Both the position numbers and the translations under genes were made by a program. Shown in pieces: positions 14,646 through 21,687 of a DNA stretch of 46,737 bases. How positions within the stretch are numbered: the first letter of the stretch is position 1; each line of letters starts with the position of its first letter. Source of the stretch: Frankia sp. RB7 (GTDB taxonomy: Bacteria > Pseudomonadota > Alphaproteobacteria > Rhizobiales > Xanthobacteraceae); assembly GCA_030403585.1 (NCBI GenBank), contig JAUEPE010000054.1, forward strand, positions 1 through 46,737. The letters are read 5' to 3'. The notes beneath the pieces are model-generated. The model saw only the letters and a program-made list of their open reading frames with translations. It was not told where the DNA came from and ran no database searches.

Positions 14646-17410
14646 CCAGAATTACGTTCGAGCTCGACGGCAAGCAGCTCGAGGCCAATCCCGGCGAGAC
14701 GATCTGGCAGGTCGCAAAACGTCAGGGCCGCGAGATTCCGCATCTCTGCTATTCACCGGCGCCCGATTATCGCCCCGACGGCAATTGCCGCGCCTGCATG
14801 GTCGAGATCGAGGGAGAGCGTGTGCTCGCCGCGTCCTGCAAGCGCACGCCGTCGGTCGGCATGAAGGTGAAGACCGAATCCGCGCGTGCCGTATCTGCGC
14901 AGAAAATGGTGATGGAGCTGCTGGTCGCCGACCAGCCAGCACGTGAGACCTCGCACGATCCGGATTCGAAATTCTGGCACTGGGCCGAAACCACGGGCGT
15001 CACCGAGAGCCGTTTTCCTGCCGCAGAGCGCTGGGAAACCGACGCCAGCCATCCGGCGATGCGCGTCAATCTCGATGCCTGCATCCAGTGCGGCCTCTGC
15101 GTGCGCGCCTGCCGCGAGGTCCAGGTCAATGACGTCATCGGCATGGCTTATCGCAGCCATGGTTCGAAGATCGTGTTCGACTTCGACGATCCCATGGGCG
15201 AGTCCACTTGCGTCGCCTGCGGCGAGTGCGTGCAGGCCTGCCCGACCGGCGCGCTGATGCCGGCCGTGATGCTCGACGACAAGCAGACCCGTGTCACCTA
15301 TGCCGACCGGAAGGTGGATTCGCTCTGCCCGTTCTGCGGCGTCGGCTGCCAGGTGACCTATGAGGTCAAGGACGAGAAGGTGATTTATGCGGAAGGCCGT
15401 GACGGCCCCGCCAATCACAACCGTCTTTGTGTGAAGGGGCGCTTCGGCTTCGACTACATCCACCACCCGCATCGCCTGACAAAGCCGCTGGTGCGGCTGC
15501 CGAATGCGAAGAAGGATTCCAACGACCAGGTCGATCCCGCCAACCCCTTCACCCATTTCCGTGAAGCGAGTTGGGAAGAAGCGCTCGACATTGCCGCCAA
15601 GGGTCTGGTCAAGATCCGCGACGAGAAGGGCGTCAAGGCGCTGGCCGGCTTCGGTTCGGCCAAGGGTTCGAATGAAGAGGCCTATCTGTTCCAGAAGCTG
15701 GTGCGCACCGGTTTCGGTTCGAACAATGTCGATCACTGCACTCGGCTGTGCCACGCCTCGTCGGTGGCGGCGCTGTTCGAAGGTTTGAGCTCGGGCGCGG
15801 TGTCGGCGCCGTTCTCGGCGGCGATGGACGCCGAAGTCATCATCGTGATCGGCGCCAACCCGACCGTGAACCATCCGGTTGCCGCGACCTTCATCAAGAA
15901 CGCCGTCAAGCAGAACGGCGCAAAGCTCTTTGTGATGGACCCGCGCCGGCAGTCGCTGTCGCGTCACGCCACCAAGCATTTGCAGTTCAAGCCCGGCTCC
16001 GACGTGGCCATGCTGAACGCGATGATCAACACGATCATCACCGAAGGCCTGACCGACGACCAGTACATCGCCGGCTATACCGAGGGGTTCGAGGACCTCA
16101 AGGAGAAGATCGAGGAATTCACGCCGGAGAAGATGGAAGCGATCTGCGGCATCCCGGCGCAGACGCTGCGCGAGGTCGCGCGGACCTATGCGCGGGCAAA
16201 ATCGTCTATCATCTTCTGGGGCATGGGCATTAGCCAGCACGTCCACGGCACCGACAACGCGCGCTGCCTGATTGCGCTGGCGCTGATCACCGGCCAGGTC
16301 GGCCGTCCCGGCACAGGCCTGCATCCGCTGCGCGGCCAGAACAACGTGCAGGGCGCCTCCGACGCCGGCCTGATCCCGATGTTCCTGCCGGACTATCAGC
16401 CGGTCGGCCGCGACGATTTGCGCGGGGCGTTCGAGAAACTTTGGGGCCAGGAGCTCGATCCCGTCCGCGGCCTGACCGTTGTCGAGATCATGAATGCGAT
16501 CCATGCCGGCGAGATCAGGGGCATGTATATCGAGGGCGAGAACCCCGCGATGTCCGACCCAGATCTGCAGCATGCGCGCAAGGCGCTCGCAATGCTCGAT
16601 CATCTCGTGGTGCAGGATCTCTTCGTGACCGAGACCGCGTTCCACGCCGACGTCATCCTGCCGGCATCGGCCTTTGCGGAGAAGGAGGGGTCCTTCACCA
16701 ACACCGATCGCCGCGTGCAGCTCGCGCGCCAGGTGATCAAGCCGCCCGGCGATGCGCGGCAGGATCTCTGGATCATCCAGGAGATCGGCAAGCGCATGGG
16801 CCTGCCGTGGAATTATGCCGGCCCGGGCGAGGTCTACACCGAGATGGCGGAGCTGATGCCGTCGCTCAAGAACATCAGCTGGGAGCGGCTGCTGCGCGAG
16901 GGCGCCGTCACCTATCCGGCCGACGATCCGAACAAGCCCGGCAACGAGATCATCTTCACCACCGGTTTCCCAACCGCCAGCGGGCGGGGCAAGATCGTGC
17001 CGGCCCATGTCATTCCGCCGGATGAAGTGCCCGACGACGAATACCCGATGGTGCTGTCGACCGGGCGCGTGCTGGAGCACTGGCACACCGGCTCGATGAC
17101 CCGCCGTGCCCAGGTGCTCGACCAGATCGAGCCGGAAGCTGTCGCCTTCATGTCGCCGAAGGACATGCACAGGAAGAAGCTGGTGCCTGGCGATTTCATT
17201 CGGCTGGAGACCCGTCGCGGGGCGGTCGAGGTCAAGGTTCGCTCCGACCGCGACGTGCCGGAGAACATGGTGTTCATGCCGTTCTGCTATGCGGAAGCGG
17301 CGGCGAACTTGCTGACCAATCCGGCGCTCGATCCGTTCGGCAAGATCCCGGAATTCAAGTTCTGCGCGGCGCGGGCCGAACGCGCGGAGATGCGGGACGC
17401 GGCGGAATAG
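14642..17410 (+). CDS. fdhA: NAD-dependent formate dehydrogenase alpha subunit (Mo/W-bis-MGD)
   Basis: The 922-residue catalytic subunit has an N-terminal [2Fe-2S] domain (C36, C49, C52, C66), two ferredoxin [4Fe-4S] clusters (C147, C150, C153, C157 and C190, C193, C196, C200), a [4Fe-4S] next to the metal (C229, C232, C236, C263), then the bis-MGD domains. The metal ligand is cysteine 370 in VDHCTRLCHASSV (codon TGC at 15749), so this is not a selenoprotein. The HxxxCxxCxxxxxC cluster site found in NuoG and in FdsA of Cupriavidus is absent: there is no cysteine between C66 and C147. It oxidises formate to CO2. No fdsC or fdsD homologue lies in the operon; maturation proteins are encoded 4-9 kb upstream. 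Confidence 0.95.
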   Translation: MTRITFELDGKQLEANPGETIWQVAKRQGREIPHLCYSPAPDYRPDGNCRACMVEIEGERVLAASCKRTPSVGMKVKTESARAVSAQKMVMELLVADQPARETSHDPDSKFWHWAETTGVTESRFPAAERWETDASHPAMRVNLDACIQCGLCVRACREVQVNDVIGMAYRSHGSKIVFDFDDPMGESTCVACGECVQACPTGALMPAVMLDDKQTRVTYADRKVDSLCPFCGVGCQVTYEVKDEKVIYAEGRDGPANHNRLCVKGRFGFDYIHHPHRLTKPLVRLPNAKKDSNDQVDPANPFTHFREASWEEALDIAAKGLVKIRDEKGVKALAGFGSAKGSNEEAYLFQKLVRTGFGSNNVDHCTRLCHASSVAALFEGLSSGAVSAPFSAAMDAEVIIVIGANPTVNHPVAATFIKNAVKQNGAKLFVMDPRRQSLSRHATKHLQFKPGSDVAMLNAMINTIITEGLTDDQYIAGYTEGFEDLKEKIEEFTPEKMEAICGIPAQTLREVARTYARAKSSIIFWGMGISQHVHGTDNARCLIALALITGQVGRPGTGLHPLRGQNNVQGASDAGLIPMFLPDYQPVGRDDLRGAFEKLWGQELDPVRGLTVVEIMNAIHAGEIRGMYIEGENPAMSDPDLQHARKALAMLDHLVVQDLFVTETAFHADVILPASAFAEKEGSFTNTDRRVQLARQVIKPPGDARQDLWIIQEIGKRMGLPWNYAGPGEVYTEMAELMPSLKNISWERLLREGAVTYPADDPNKPGNEIIFTTGFPTASGRGKIVPAHVIPPDEVPDDEYPMVLSTGRVLEHWHTGSMTRRAQVLDQIEPEAVAFMSPKDMHRKKLVPGDFIRLETRRGAVEVKVRSDRDVPENMVFMPFCYAEAAANLLTNPALDPFGKIPEFKFCAARAERAEMRDAAE

Positions 17411-17424
17411 CAGTCCGCGAAAAA

Positions 17425-17453
17425 CAACCCCATGCACAGTAGAACGGGGGTTG
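17425..17453 (+). terminator. Weak hairpin after fdhA
   Basis: CAACCCC and GGGGTTG form a 7-bp stem around a 15-base loop, starting 14 bases after the fdhA stop. The loop is long and no T-run follows. Confidence 0.3.
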
Positions 17454-17578
17454 AAAGGCTTGGGGAATTTTCGGTCTTACCGAAACGACTTACGGCGTCG
17501 GGCAAAACACCTGTATCAATGCATGATCACCAACAGCGCCCGGATTCGCCGCTCGCAACGATGGTGGCAAACGTAACC

Positions 17579-18052
17579 ATGTCCAAAGTCACCCCAGCCA
17601 CCCGCGCGCTCACAGCCGCCGGCGTTGGCTTCACCGTCCACGCCTACGATTATGATCCGGAGGCTGAAAGCATCGGGCTGCAAGCGGCCGCCGCGCTCGG
17701 TGAGGATCCGGCGCGCGTCTTGAAGACGCTGATGGCGCTGGTCGACGGCAAGCCGGTCTGTGTCATTGTTCCGTCCGACCAGGAAGTCTCGATGAAAAAG
17801 CTCGCCGCTGCCGCGAATGGTAAGTCGGCGCAGATGATGAAGCCGCCGGAAGCCGAGCGTGTCACGGGCTACAAGGTCGGCGGCATCAGCCCGTTCGGGC
17901 AGCGCAAGCAGGTCGGCACCGTGATCGAGCAGAGCGCGCTCGCCCATGACCTGGTCTATCTCAATGGCGGTCAGCGTGGCCTGCAGGTGCGGATGAAGCC
18001 AACCGACGTGCGGGATGCCCTGAAGGCGATCGTAGCGGACGTGCTCGCGTAA
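17579..18052 (+). CDS. ybaK: YbaK/EbsC-family Cys-tRNA(Pro) deacylase
   Basis: The 157-residue protein matches YbaK: TPATRALTAAGVGFTVHAYDYD, the substrate-binding KTLMALVDGKPVCVIVPSDQEVSMKKLAAAANGK, GYKVGGISPFGQRKQVGTVIEQ and YLNGGQRGLQVRM. The enzyme hydrolyses cysteine mischarged on tRNA(Pro). ATG 17579 matches the family start; the frame is open back to 17432 but that leader is unconserved. It converges with the GntR gene over a 9-base gap and has no evident link to the neighbouring formate dehydrogenase. Confidence 0.9.
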   Translation: MSKVTPATRALTAAGVGFTVHAYDYDPEAESIGLQAAAALGEDPARVLKTLMALVDGKPVCVIVPSDQEVSMKKLAAAANGKSAQMMKPPEAERVTGYKVGGISPFGQRKQVGTVIEQSALAHDLVYLNGGQRGLQVRMKPTDVRDALKAIVADVLA

Positions 18053-18061
18053 GCTCTCGCT

Positions 18062-18745
18062 CTACTGTTTCTGCAACAGCTTGAGCCGGCAACGCAGCGC
18101 CTCGCGGATGTGCGCGCGCGCAAGCTGCTCGGCCTTGTCGCCGTCGCGGGCCGCGATGGCGTCGATCATGGCCTGGTGCTCACCGTGGCTGGTCGAGGGC
18201 CGGCCCGACACCGTGAAGGTGGTGGGACCGAGCAGGGCGATCCAGTCCTGCAATTCGCCTGACGCATTGTCGAGATAACGGTTGCGCGCGGCGCGGCAAA
18301 TCGCCTCGTGGAAGGCGCGGTTTAGCCTCGCCATCTCGGCAGCGTCGGTCTCGGACGCCTCGACAAAAGACTGCTCGATATCCCTGAGCGCGTCGACCTC
18401 CGGCGAAGACGCGTGCTCCGCGGCAAGACGTGCGGCTGCGCCTTCCATGATCTCGCGCATGGCGTAGAGCTCGAGCACCTCGGAGATGTCGAGGTTGCGG
18501 ACGATCAATCCGCGTCCACCGGCGGGCTCGACGAAGCCGCGCGCCGCGAGTCGGCCCAGAGCTTCGCGAACCGGCGTACGGCTGACCTTCAGTCGTTGCG
18601 CGACTTCCTCCTCACGCAGGCGGTCGCCGGCGCGGTAGCTGCCGGCCTGCAGCGCCTCGCAGAGCGAGCGGAATACCGCTTCGCCCAGCGCCACGCCACC
18701 GCCGCGTGCGATCGATCCGCCTGCCTTTGCCGGGCGTCTGGCCAT
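18062..18745 (-). CDS. GntR-family regulator, FCD type
   Basis: The 227-residue protein has a GntR winged helix-turn-helix (residues about 20-85: LREEEVAQRLKVSRTPVREALGRLAARGFVE) and an all-helical FCD ligand domain (about 90-220, with LNRAFHEAICRAARNRYLD and HGEHQAMIDAIAARDG). FCD regulators respond to carboxylates and sugar acids. It is divergent from tcuA across a region holding a TTGTATACAA palindrome, so it is the likely repressor of tcuAB and of itself. The Salmonella tcu operon uses a LysR-type activator, so this wiring differs. Confidence 0.9.
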   Translation of the reverse strand: MARRPAKAGGSIARGGGVALGEAVFRSLCEALQAGSYRAGDRLREEEVAQRLKVSRTPVREALGRLAARGFVEPAGGRGLIVRNLDISEVLELYAMREIMEGAAARLAAEHASSPEVDALRDIEQSFVEASETDAAEMARLNRAFHEAICRAARNRYLDNASGELQDWIALLGPTTFTVSGRPSTSHGEHQAMIDAIAARDGDKAEQLARAHIREALRCRLKLLQKQ

Positions 18746-18792
18746 GAATCCTCACGCTCGCAGTGCGCATCCTGCCCATGCAGAGATGCCGC

Positions 18793-18833
18793 TTGCACAG
18801 CTTCCGTATATCTTTGTATACAATCGTACGCAA
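18793..18833. promoter_or_regulatory. Overlapping divergent gntR / tcuA promoters with TTGTATACAA operator
   Basis: On the plus strand TTGCAC (18793-18798) and TATACA (18817-18822) are spaced by 18 bases. On the minus strand TTGCGT (18833-18828) and TATACG (18810-18805) are spaced by 17. The perfect palindrome TTGTATACAA at 18814-18823 covers the tcuA -10 and lies inside the gntR spacer, so one bound dimer could shut off both promoters. This arrangement strongly suggests autoregulated control by the adjacent GntR protein. Confidence 0.6.
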
Positions 18834-18903
18834 TGGCGGATCGGCTTGACCAAGTCTGCCTACGCGCAGAATGTCTCTAACCTCGTCGCAGCGGACAGAC
18901 GGC

Positions 18904-20295
18904 ATGGGCAGCAAATACGATGTGCTGGTGATCGGCGGCGGCAACGCGGCGTTATGCGCGGCGATCGCGGCACGACGGGGCGGCGCGTCGGTGCTGGTGC
19001 TCGAAGGTGCGCCAAAGTTCTATCGCGGCGGCAACACCCGTCACACCCGCAACATGCGTTGCGCCCATGACGCCGCCACCGAAATCCTCACCGGTCCCTA
19101 CATCGAGGAGGAGTTTTGGGAGGATTTGCTGCGCGTCACCGGCGGCCAGACCGACGAGGTGCTTGCCCGCCACATGATCCGGGAGTCCAAGGACATCCTG
19201 AACTGGATCGTGGAGCAGGGCGTGCGCTGGCAGCCCTCGCTCGGCGGCACGCTGAGCTTGGGCCGGACCAACTCCTTTTTCCTCGGCGGCGGCCGCGCGA
19301 TGCTGAACGCGCTCTATCTCACTGCCGAGCGGCTCGGCGTCGACGTCGAATACGACGCCGAGGTCACCGACCTCGTGATCGAGGACGGCATGTTCCTCGC
19401 CGCGCGCCTGAAGCGGCCGATCGACGGCGAGACCGAGATTCGCGCGACCTCGCTGGTCGCTGCCGCCGGCGGGTTTGAGGCCAACATCGAATGGCTGAAG
19501 CAATATTGGGGCGAAGCCGCCGACAATTTTCTGATCCGTGGCACGCCCTATAACCGTGGTTCGATCCTGAAGATGCTGCTCGACAAGGGCGTGCAGGAGG
19601 TCGGCGATCCCACCCAGTGCCACGCGGTGGCGATCGATGCCCGCGCGCCGAAATTCGACGGCGGCATCATCACGCGACATGACTCCGTCGTGTTCGGCAT
19701 CGTCGTCAACAAGCATTCGCAACGCTTCTACGACGAGGGCGAGGACATCTGGCCGAAGCGTTACGCGATCTGGGGCCGGCTGGTTGCGGCGCAGCCCGAC
19801 CAGATTGCCTACATCATCTTCGACTCGACCGTCGTCACGTCGTTCATGCCGACGCTGTTCCCGCCGATCGCTGGGCAGACCATCGCCGAGCTCGCCGGCA
19901 AGCTGACGCTCGATCCGGTCGCGCTGGAAAAGACCATCACCGAATTCAACGCCGCGGTGCGGCCCGGAACCTTCGACCACACCATTCTCGACGATTGCGT
20001 GACCGAAGGCATCACGCCGCCCAAGACGCACTGGGCGCGCAAAATCGAGACGCCGCCCTATCTAGCCTATCCGGTGCGGCCGGGCATCACCTTCACCTAT
20101 CTCGGCACGCGGGTGAACAAGGAGGCACGAATGCTGATGGCTGACGGCAAGCCGTCGGCCAACATGTTCGCAGCCGGCGAGATCATGGCCGGCAACGTGC
20201 TCGGCAAGGGCTATGCCGCCGGCATGGGCATGACCATCGGCAGCGTGTTCGGACGGATCGCAGGACGGGAAGCGGCGAAACATGCACGGAACTAG
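18904..20295 (+). CDS. tcuA: FAD-dependent tricarballylate dehydrogenase TcuA-like
   Basis: The 463-residue flavoprotein has an N-terminal dinucleotide fold (KYDVLVIGGGNAALCAAIAARRGGASVLVLEGAP) and the TcuA-typical RGGNTRHTRNMRCAHD, then VRPGITFTYLGTRVNKEARML and a C-terminal GKGYAAGMGMTIGSVFGRIAGREAA. TcuA oxidises tricarballylate to cis-aconitate, passing electrons to TcuB. ATG 18904 matches the family start (MGSKYDV); ATG 18871 is an in-frame alternative. It overlaps tcuB by 14 bases. No tcuC transporter gene lies here, so the substrate could be a related carboxylate. Confidence 0.85.
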   Translation: MGSKYDVLVIGGGNAALCAAIAARRGGASVLVLEGAPKFYRGGNTRHTRNMRCAHDAATEILTGPYIEEEFWEDLLRVTGGQTDEVLARHMIRESKDILNWIVEQGVRWQPSLGGTLSLGRTNSFFLGGGRAMLNALYLTAERLGVDVEYDAEVTDLVIEDGMFLAARLKRPIDGETEIRATSLVAAAGGFEANIEWLKQYWGEAADNFLIRGTPYNRGSILKMLLDKGVQEVGDPTQCHAVAIDARAPKFDGGIITRHDSVVFGIVVNKHSQRFYDEGEDIWPKRYAIWGRLVAAQPDQIAYIIFDSTVVTSFMPTLFPPIAGQTIAELAGKLTLDPVALEKTITEFNAAVRPGTFDHTILDDCVTEGITPPKTHWARKIETPPYLAYPVRPGITFTYLGTRVNKEARMLMADGKPSANMFAAGEIMAGNVLGKGYAAGMGMTIGSVFGRIAGREAAKHARN

Positions 20296-21388
20296 AATTC
20301 TGGACGAGGCCGACCGTCTGATGACGGTCTGCAATTCCTGCCGCTATTGCGAGGGGCTTTGCGCGGTGTTTCCCGCGATGGAGATGCGCCGCGCCTTCTC
20401 CGACGGGGATCTCAATTATCTCGCCAACCTCTGCCATTCCTGCGGCGCCTGCTACGTCGACTGCCAGTTCTCGCCGCCGCACGAGTTCAACGTCAACGTT
20501 CCCCAAACGCTGGCGGTGGCGCGCGCCGAATCCTATGCCGCCTACGCCTGGCCGCAGGCGCTGTCCGGAGCCTTCGCACGCAACGGCCTCGTCATCAGCA
20601 TCGTTGCCGCGCTCAGCATGGCCGCCTTCATCCTTGGCTTCGCGGCCCTCAACGACCGCAGCGTATTGTTCGGCGTGCACACGGGTCCCGGCGCCTTCTA
20701 CAAGCTGATGCCGCACAATGCGATGGCTGCGCTGTTCAGCGCCGCTTTCCTCTATGCGATCTTCGCGATGACCATGAGCGTGCGCGCATTCTGGCGCGAC
20801 ATCGGCACGCCGATCGGTGGCCGCGCGGATGGCGGCTCAATATTCCAGGCCATCCGCGACGCCGGCGAGCTGCGCTATCTCCATGGCGGCGGGGTCGGCT
20901 GCTACAACGAGGACGACAAGCCGACCGACCGGCGCAAGCTTTTCCATCATCTGACGTTCTACGGATTCCTGCTGTGCTTTGCCGCGACCTCGGTTGCTAC
21001 GCTGTACCATTATCTTCTTGGCCGCGAGGCGCCGTATCCGTGGTGGGATCTGCCGGTCGTGCTCGGCACGCTCGGCGGCATCGGCCTCGTCGTCGGCCCC
21101 ATCGGGCTGTTCGTCGCCAAATCGCGCCGCGCGCCCGAACTGCTCGACGAGACCAGCTACGGCATGGATGTCGGCTTCATCGCCATGCTGTTCCTGACCG
21201 GGGTCACGGGCATGCTGCTGCTGCTCCTGCGCGAGACCGCCGCCATGGGGCCGCTGCTGGCGCTGCATCTCGGCGCGGTGTTCGCGCTGTTCGTCACCAT
21301 GCCCTATGGCAAGTTCGTGCACGGCATCTACCGCTTCGTGGCGCTGGTGCGTTACGCGCAGGAGCGGCGCATCGAAGCGGGCTCTTGA
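20282..21388 (+). CDS. tcuB: TcuB/CitB-type membrane electron-transfer protein
   Basis: The 368-residue protein has two N-terminal [4Fe-4S] sites (CNSCRYCEGLC and CHSCGACYVDC) followed by about six transmembrane helices with histidines suited to heme binding (HHLTFYGFLLCF, LYHYLL, HLGAVFALFV). It re-oxidises the reduced flavin of TcuA and passes electrons to the quinone pool. Its start overlaps the end of tcuA, so the two form an operon. The stop codon TGA at 21386-21388 is part of a 9-bp duplication made by the adjacent mobile element, so the reading frame was kept on insertion. Confidence 0.88.
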   Translation: MHGTRILDEADRLMTVCNSCRYCEGLCAVFPAMEMRRAFSDGDLNYLANLCHSCGACYVDCQFSPPHEFNVNVPQTLAVARAESYAAYAWPQALSGAFARNGLVISIVAALSMAAFILGFAALNDRSVLFGVHTGPGAFYKLMPHNAMAALFSAAFLYAIFAMTMSVRAFWRDIGTPIGGRADGGSIFQAIRDAGELRYLHGGGVGCYNEDDKPTDRRKLFHHLTFYGFLLCFAATSVATLYHYLLGREAPYPWWDLPVVLGTLGGIGLVVGPIGLFVAKSRRAPELLDETSYGMDVGFIAMLFLTGVTGMLLLLLRETAAMGPLLALHLGAVFALFVTMPYGKFVHGIYRFVALVRYAQERRIEAGS

Positions 21389-21437
21389 AGGGCAGCAATC
21401 GCATATGGCATTTTGCGGGATCACAGCGCGCGCCTCG

Positions 21438-21477
21438 TCCTTCGAGACGACCGCTTCGCGGTCTCCTCAGGATGAGG
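21438..21477 (-). repeat. REP-like palindromic repeat, copy 1 (reverse orientation)
   Basis: Read on the minus strand this starts CCTCATCCTGAGG, has a hairpin core CCGCGAAGCGG and ends GTCTCGAAGGA. Such units are very common between genes in Bradyrhizobium and relatives. It is nested in the MITE-like element and faces copy 2. Confidence 0.7.
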
Positions 21478-21522
21478 CTAAGCGGCATCGGTGCTCGTCA
21501 AAACGACGGCCGCACACTCGGT

Positions 21523-21566
21523 CCTCATCCTGAGGGCCCGCCAACGGCGGGCGTCTCGAAGGATGG
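21523..21566 (+). repeat. REP-like palindromic repeat, copy 2 (forward orientation)
   Basis: It starts CCTCATCCTGAGG, has the hairpin core CCCGCCAACGGCGGG and ends GTCTCGAAGGATGG. The ends match copy 1 while the hairpin core differs, as is usual between members of this family. Confidence 0.7.
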
Positions 21567-21641
21567 CTACGGGGAAATCGCTCCCATATGCGATTGCCCT
21601 GGCTCTTGAGGGGCGGGCTACGTAGCTCTGAGTAGCACCAC

Positions 21642-21674
21642 GCTGTCGCACCGTGCATGCGTCGGTGCGACAGC
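21642..21674. terminator. Bidirectional-type terminator hairpin between tcuB and the acyltransferase gene
   Basis: GCTGTCGCACCG and CGGTGCGACAGC form a perfect 12-bp stem around a 9-base loop, 14 bases beyond the acyltransferase stop (21688) on the minus strand. The converging genes could both use it. No T-tract is present on either side. Confidence 0.6.
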
Positions 21675-21687
21675 CGCCGGCTGCGCA

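Larger units (their letters stand above)
21389..21600. mobile_element. 212-bp MITE-like palindromic element with 9-bp target duplication
   Basis: The left end reads AGGGC-AGC-AATCGCATATGG (21389-21408) and the right end CCATATGCGATT-GCCCT (21584-21600), an inverted repeat interrupted by three extra bases on the left. The direct repeat GGCTCTTGA flanks it exactly at 21380-21388 and 21601-21609, as expected of a target-site duplication. Inside are two REP-type palindromes in opposite orientation. No transposase is encoded, so mobility would need an enzyme supplied elsewhere. It sits directly after the tcuB stop. Confidence 0.72.

Noticed and set aside
15749..15751. Possible selenocysteine at the formate dehydrogenase active site
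   Set aside because: The codon is TGC (cysteine), and the frame contains no internal TGA.
14753..17437. Open frame of 894 codons on the minus strand opposite fdhA
   Set aside because: It is antisense to a complete formate dehydrogenase with all cofactor motifs. High GC content makes long antisense frames common, and its translation is rich in Arg, His and Asp with no recognisable domain.
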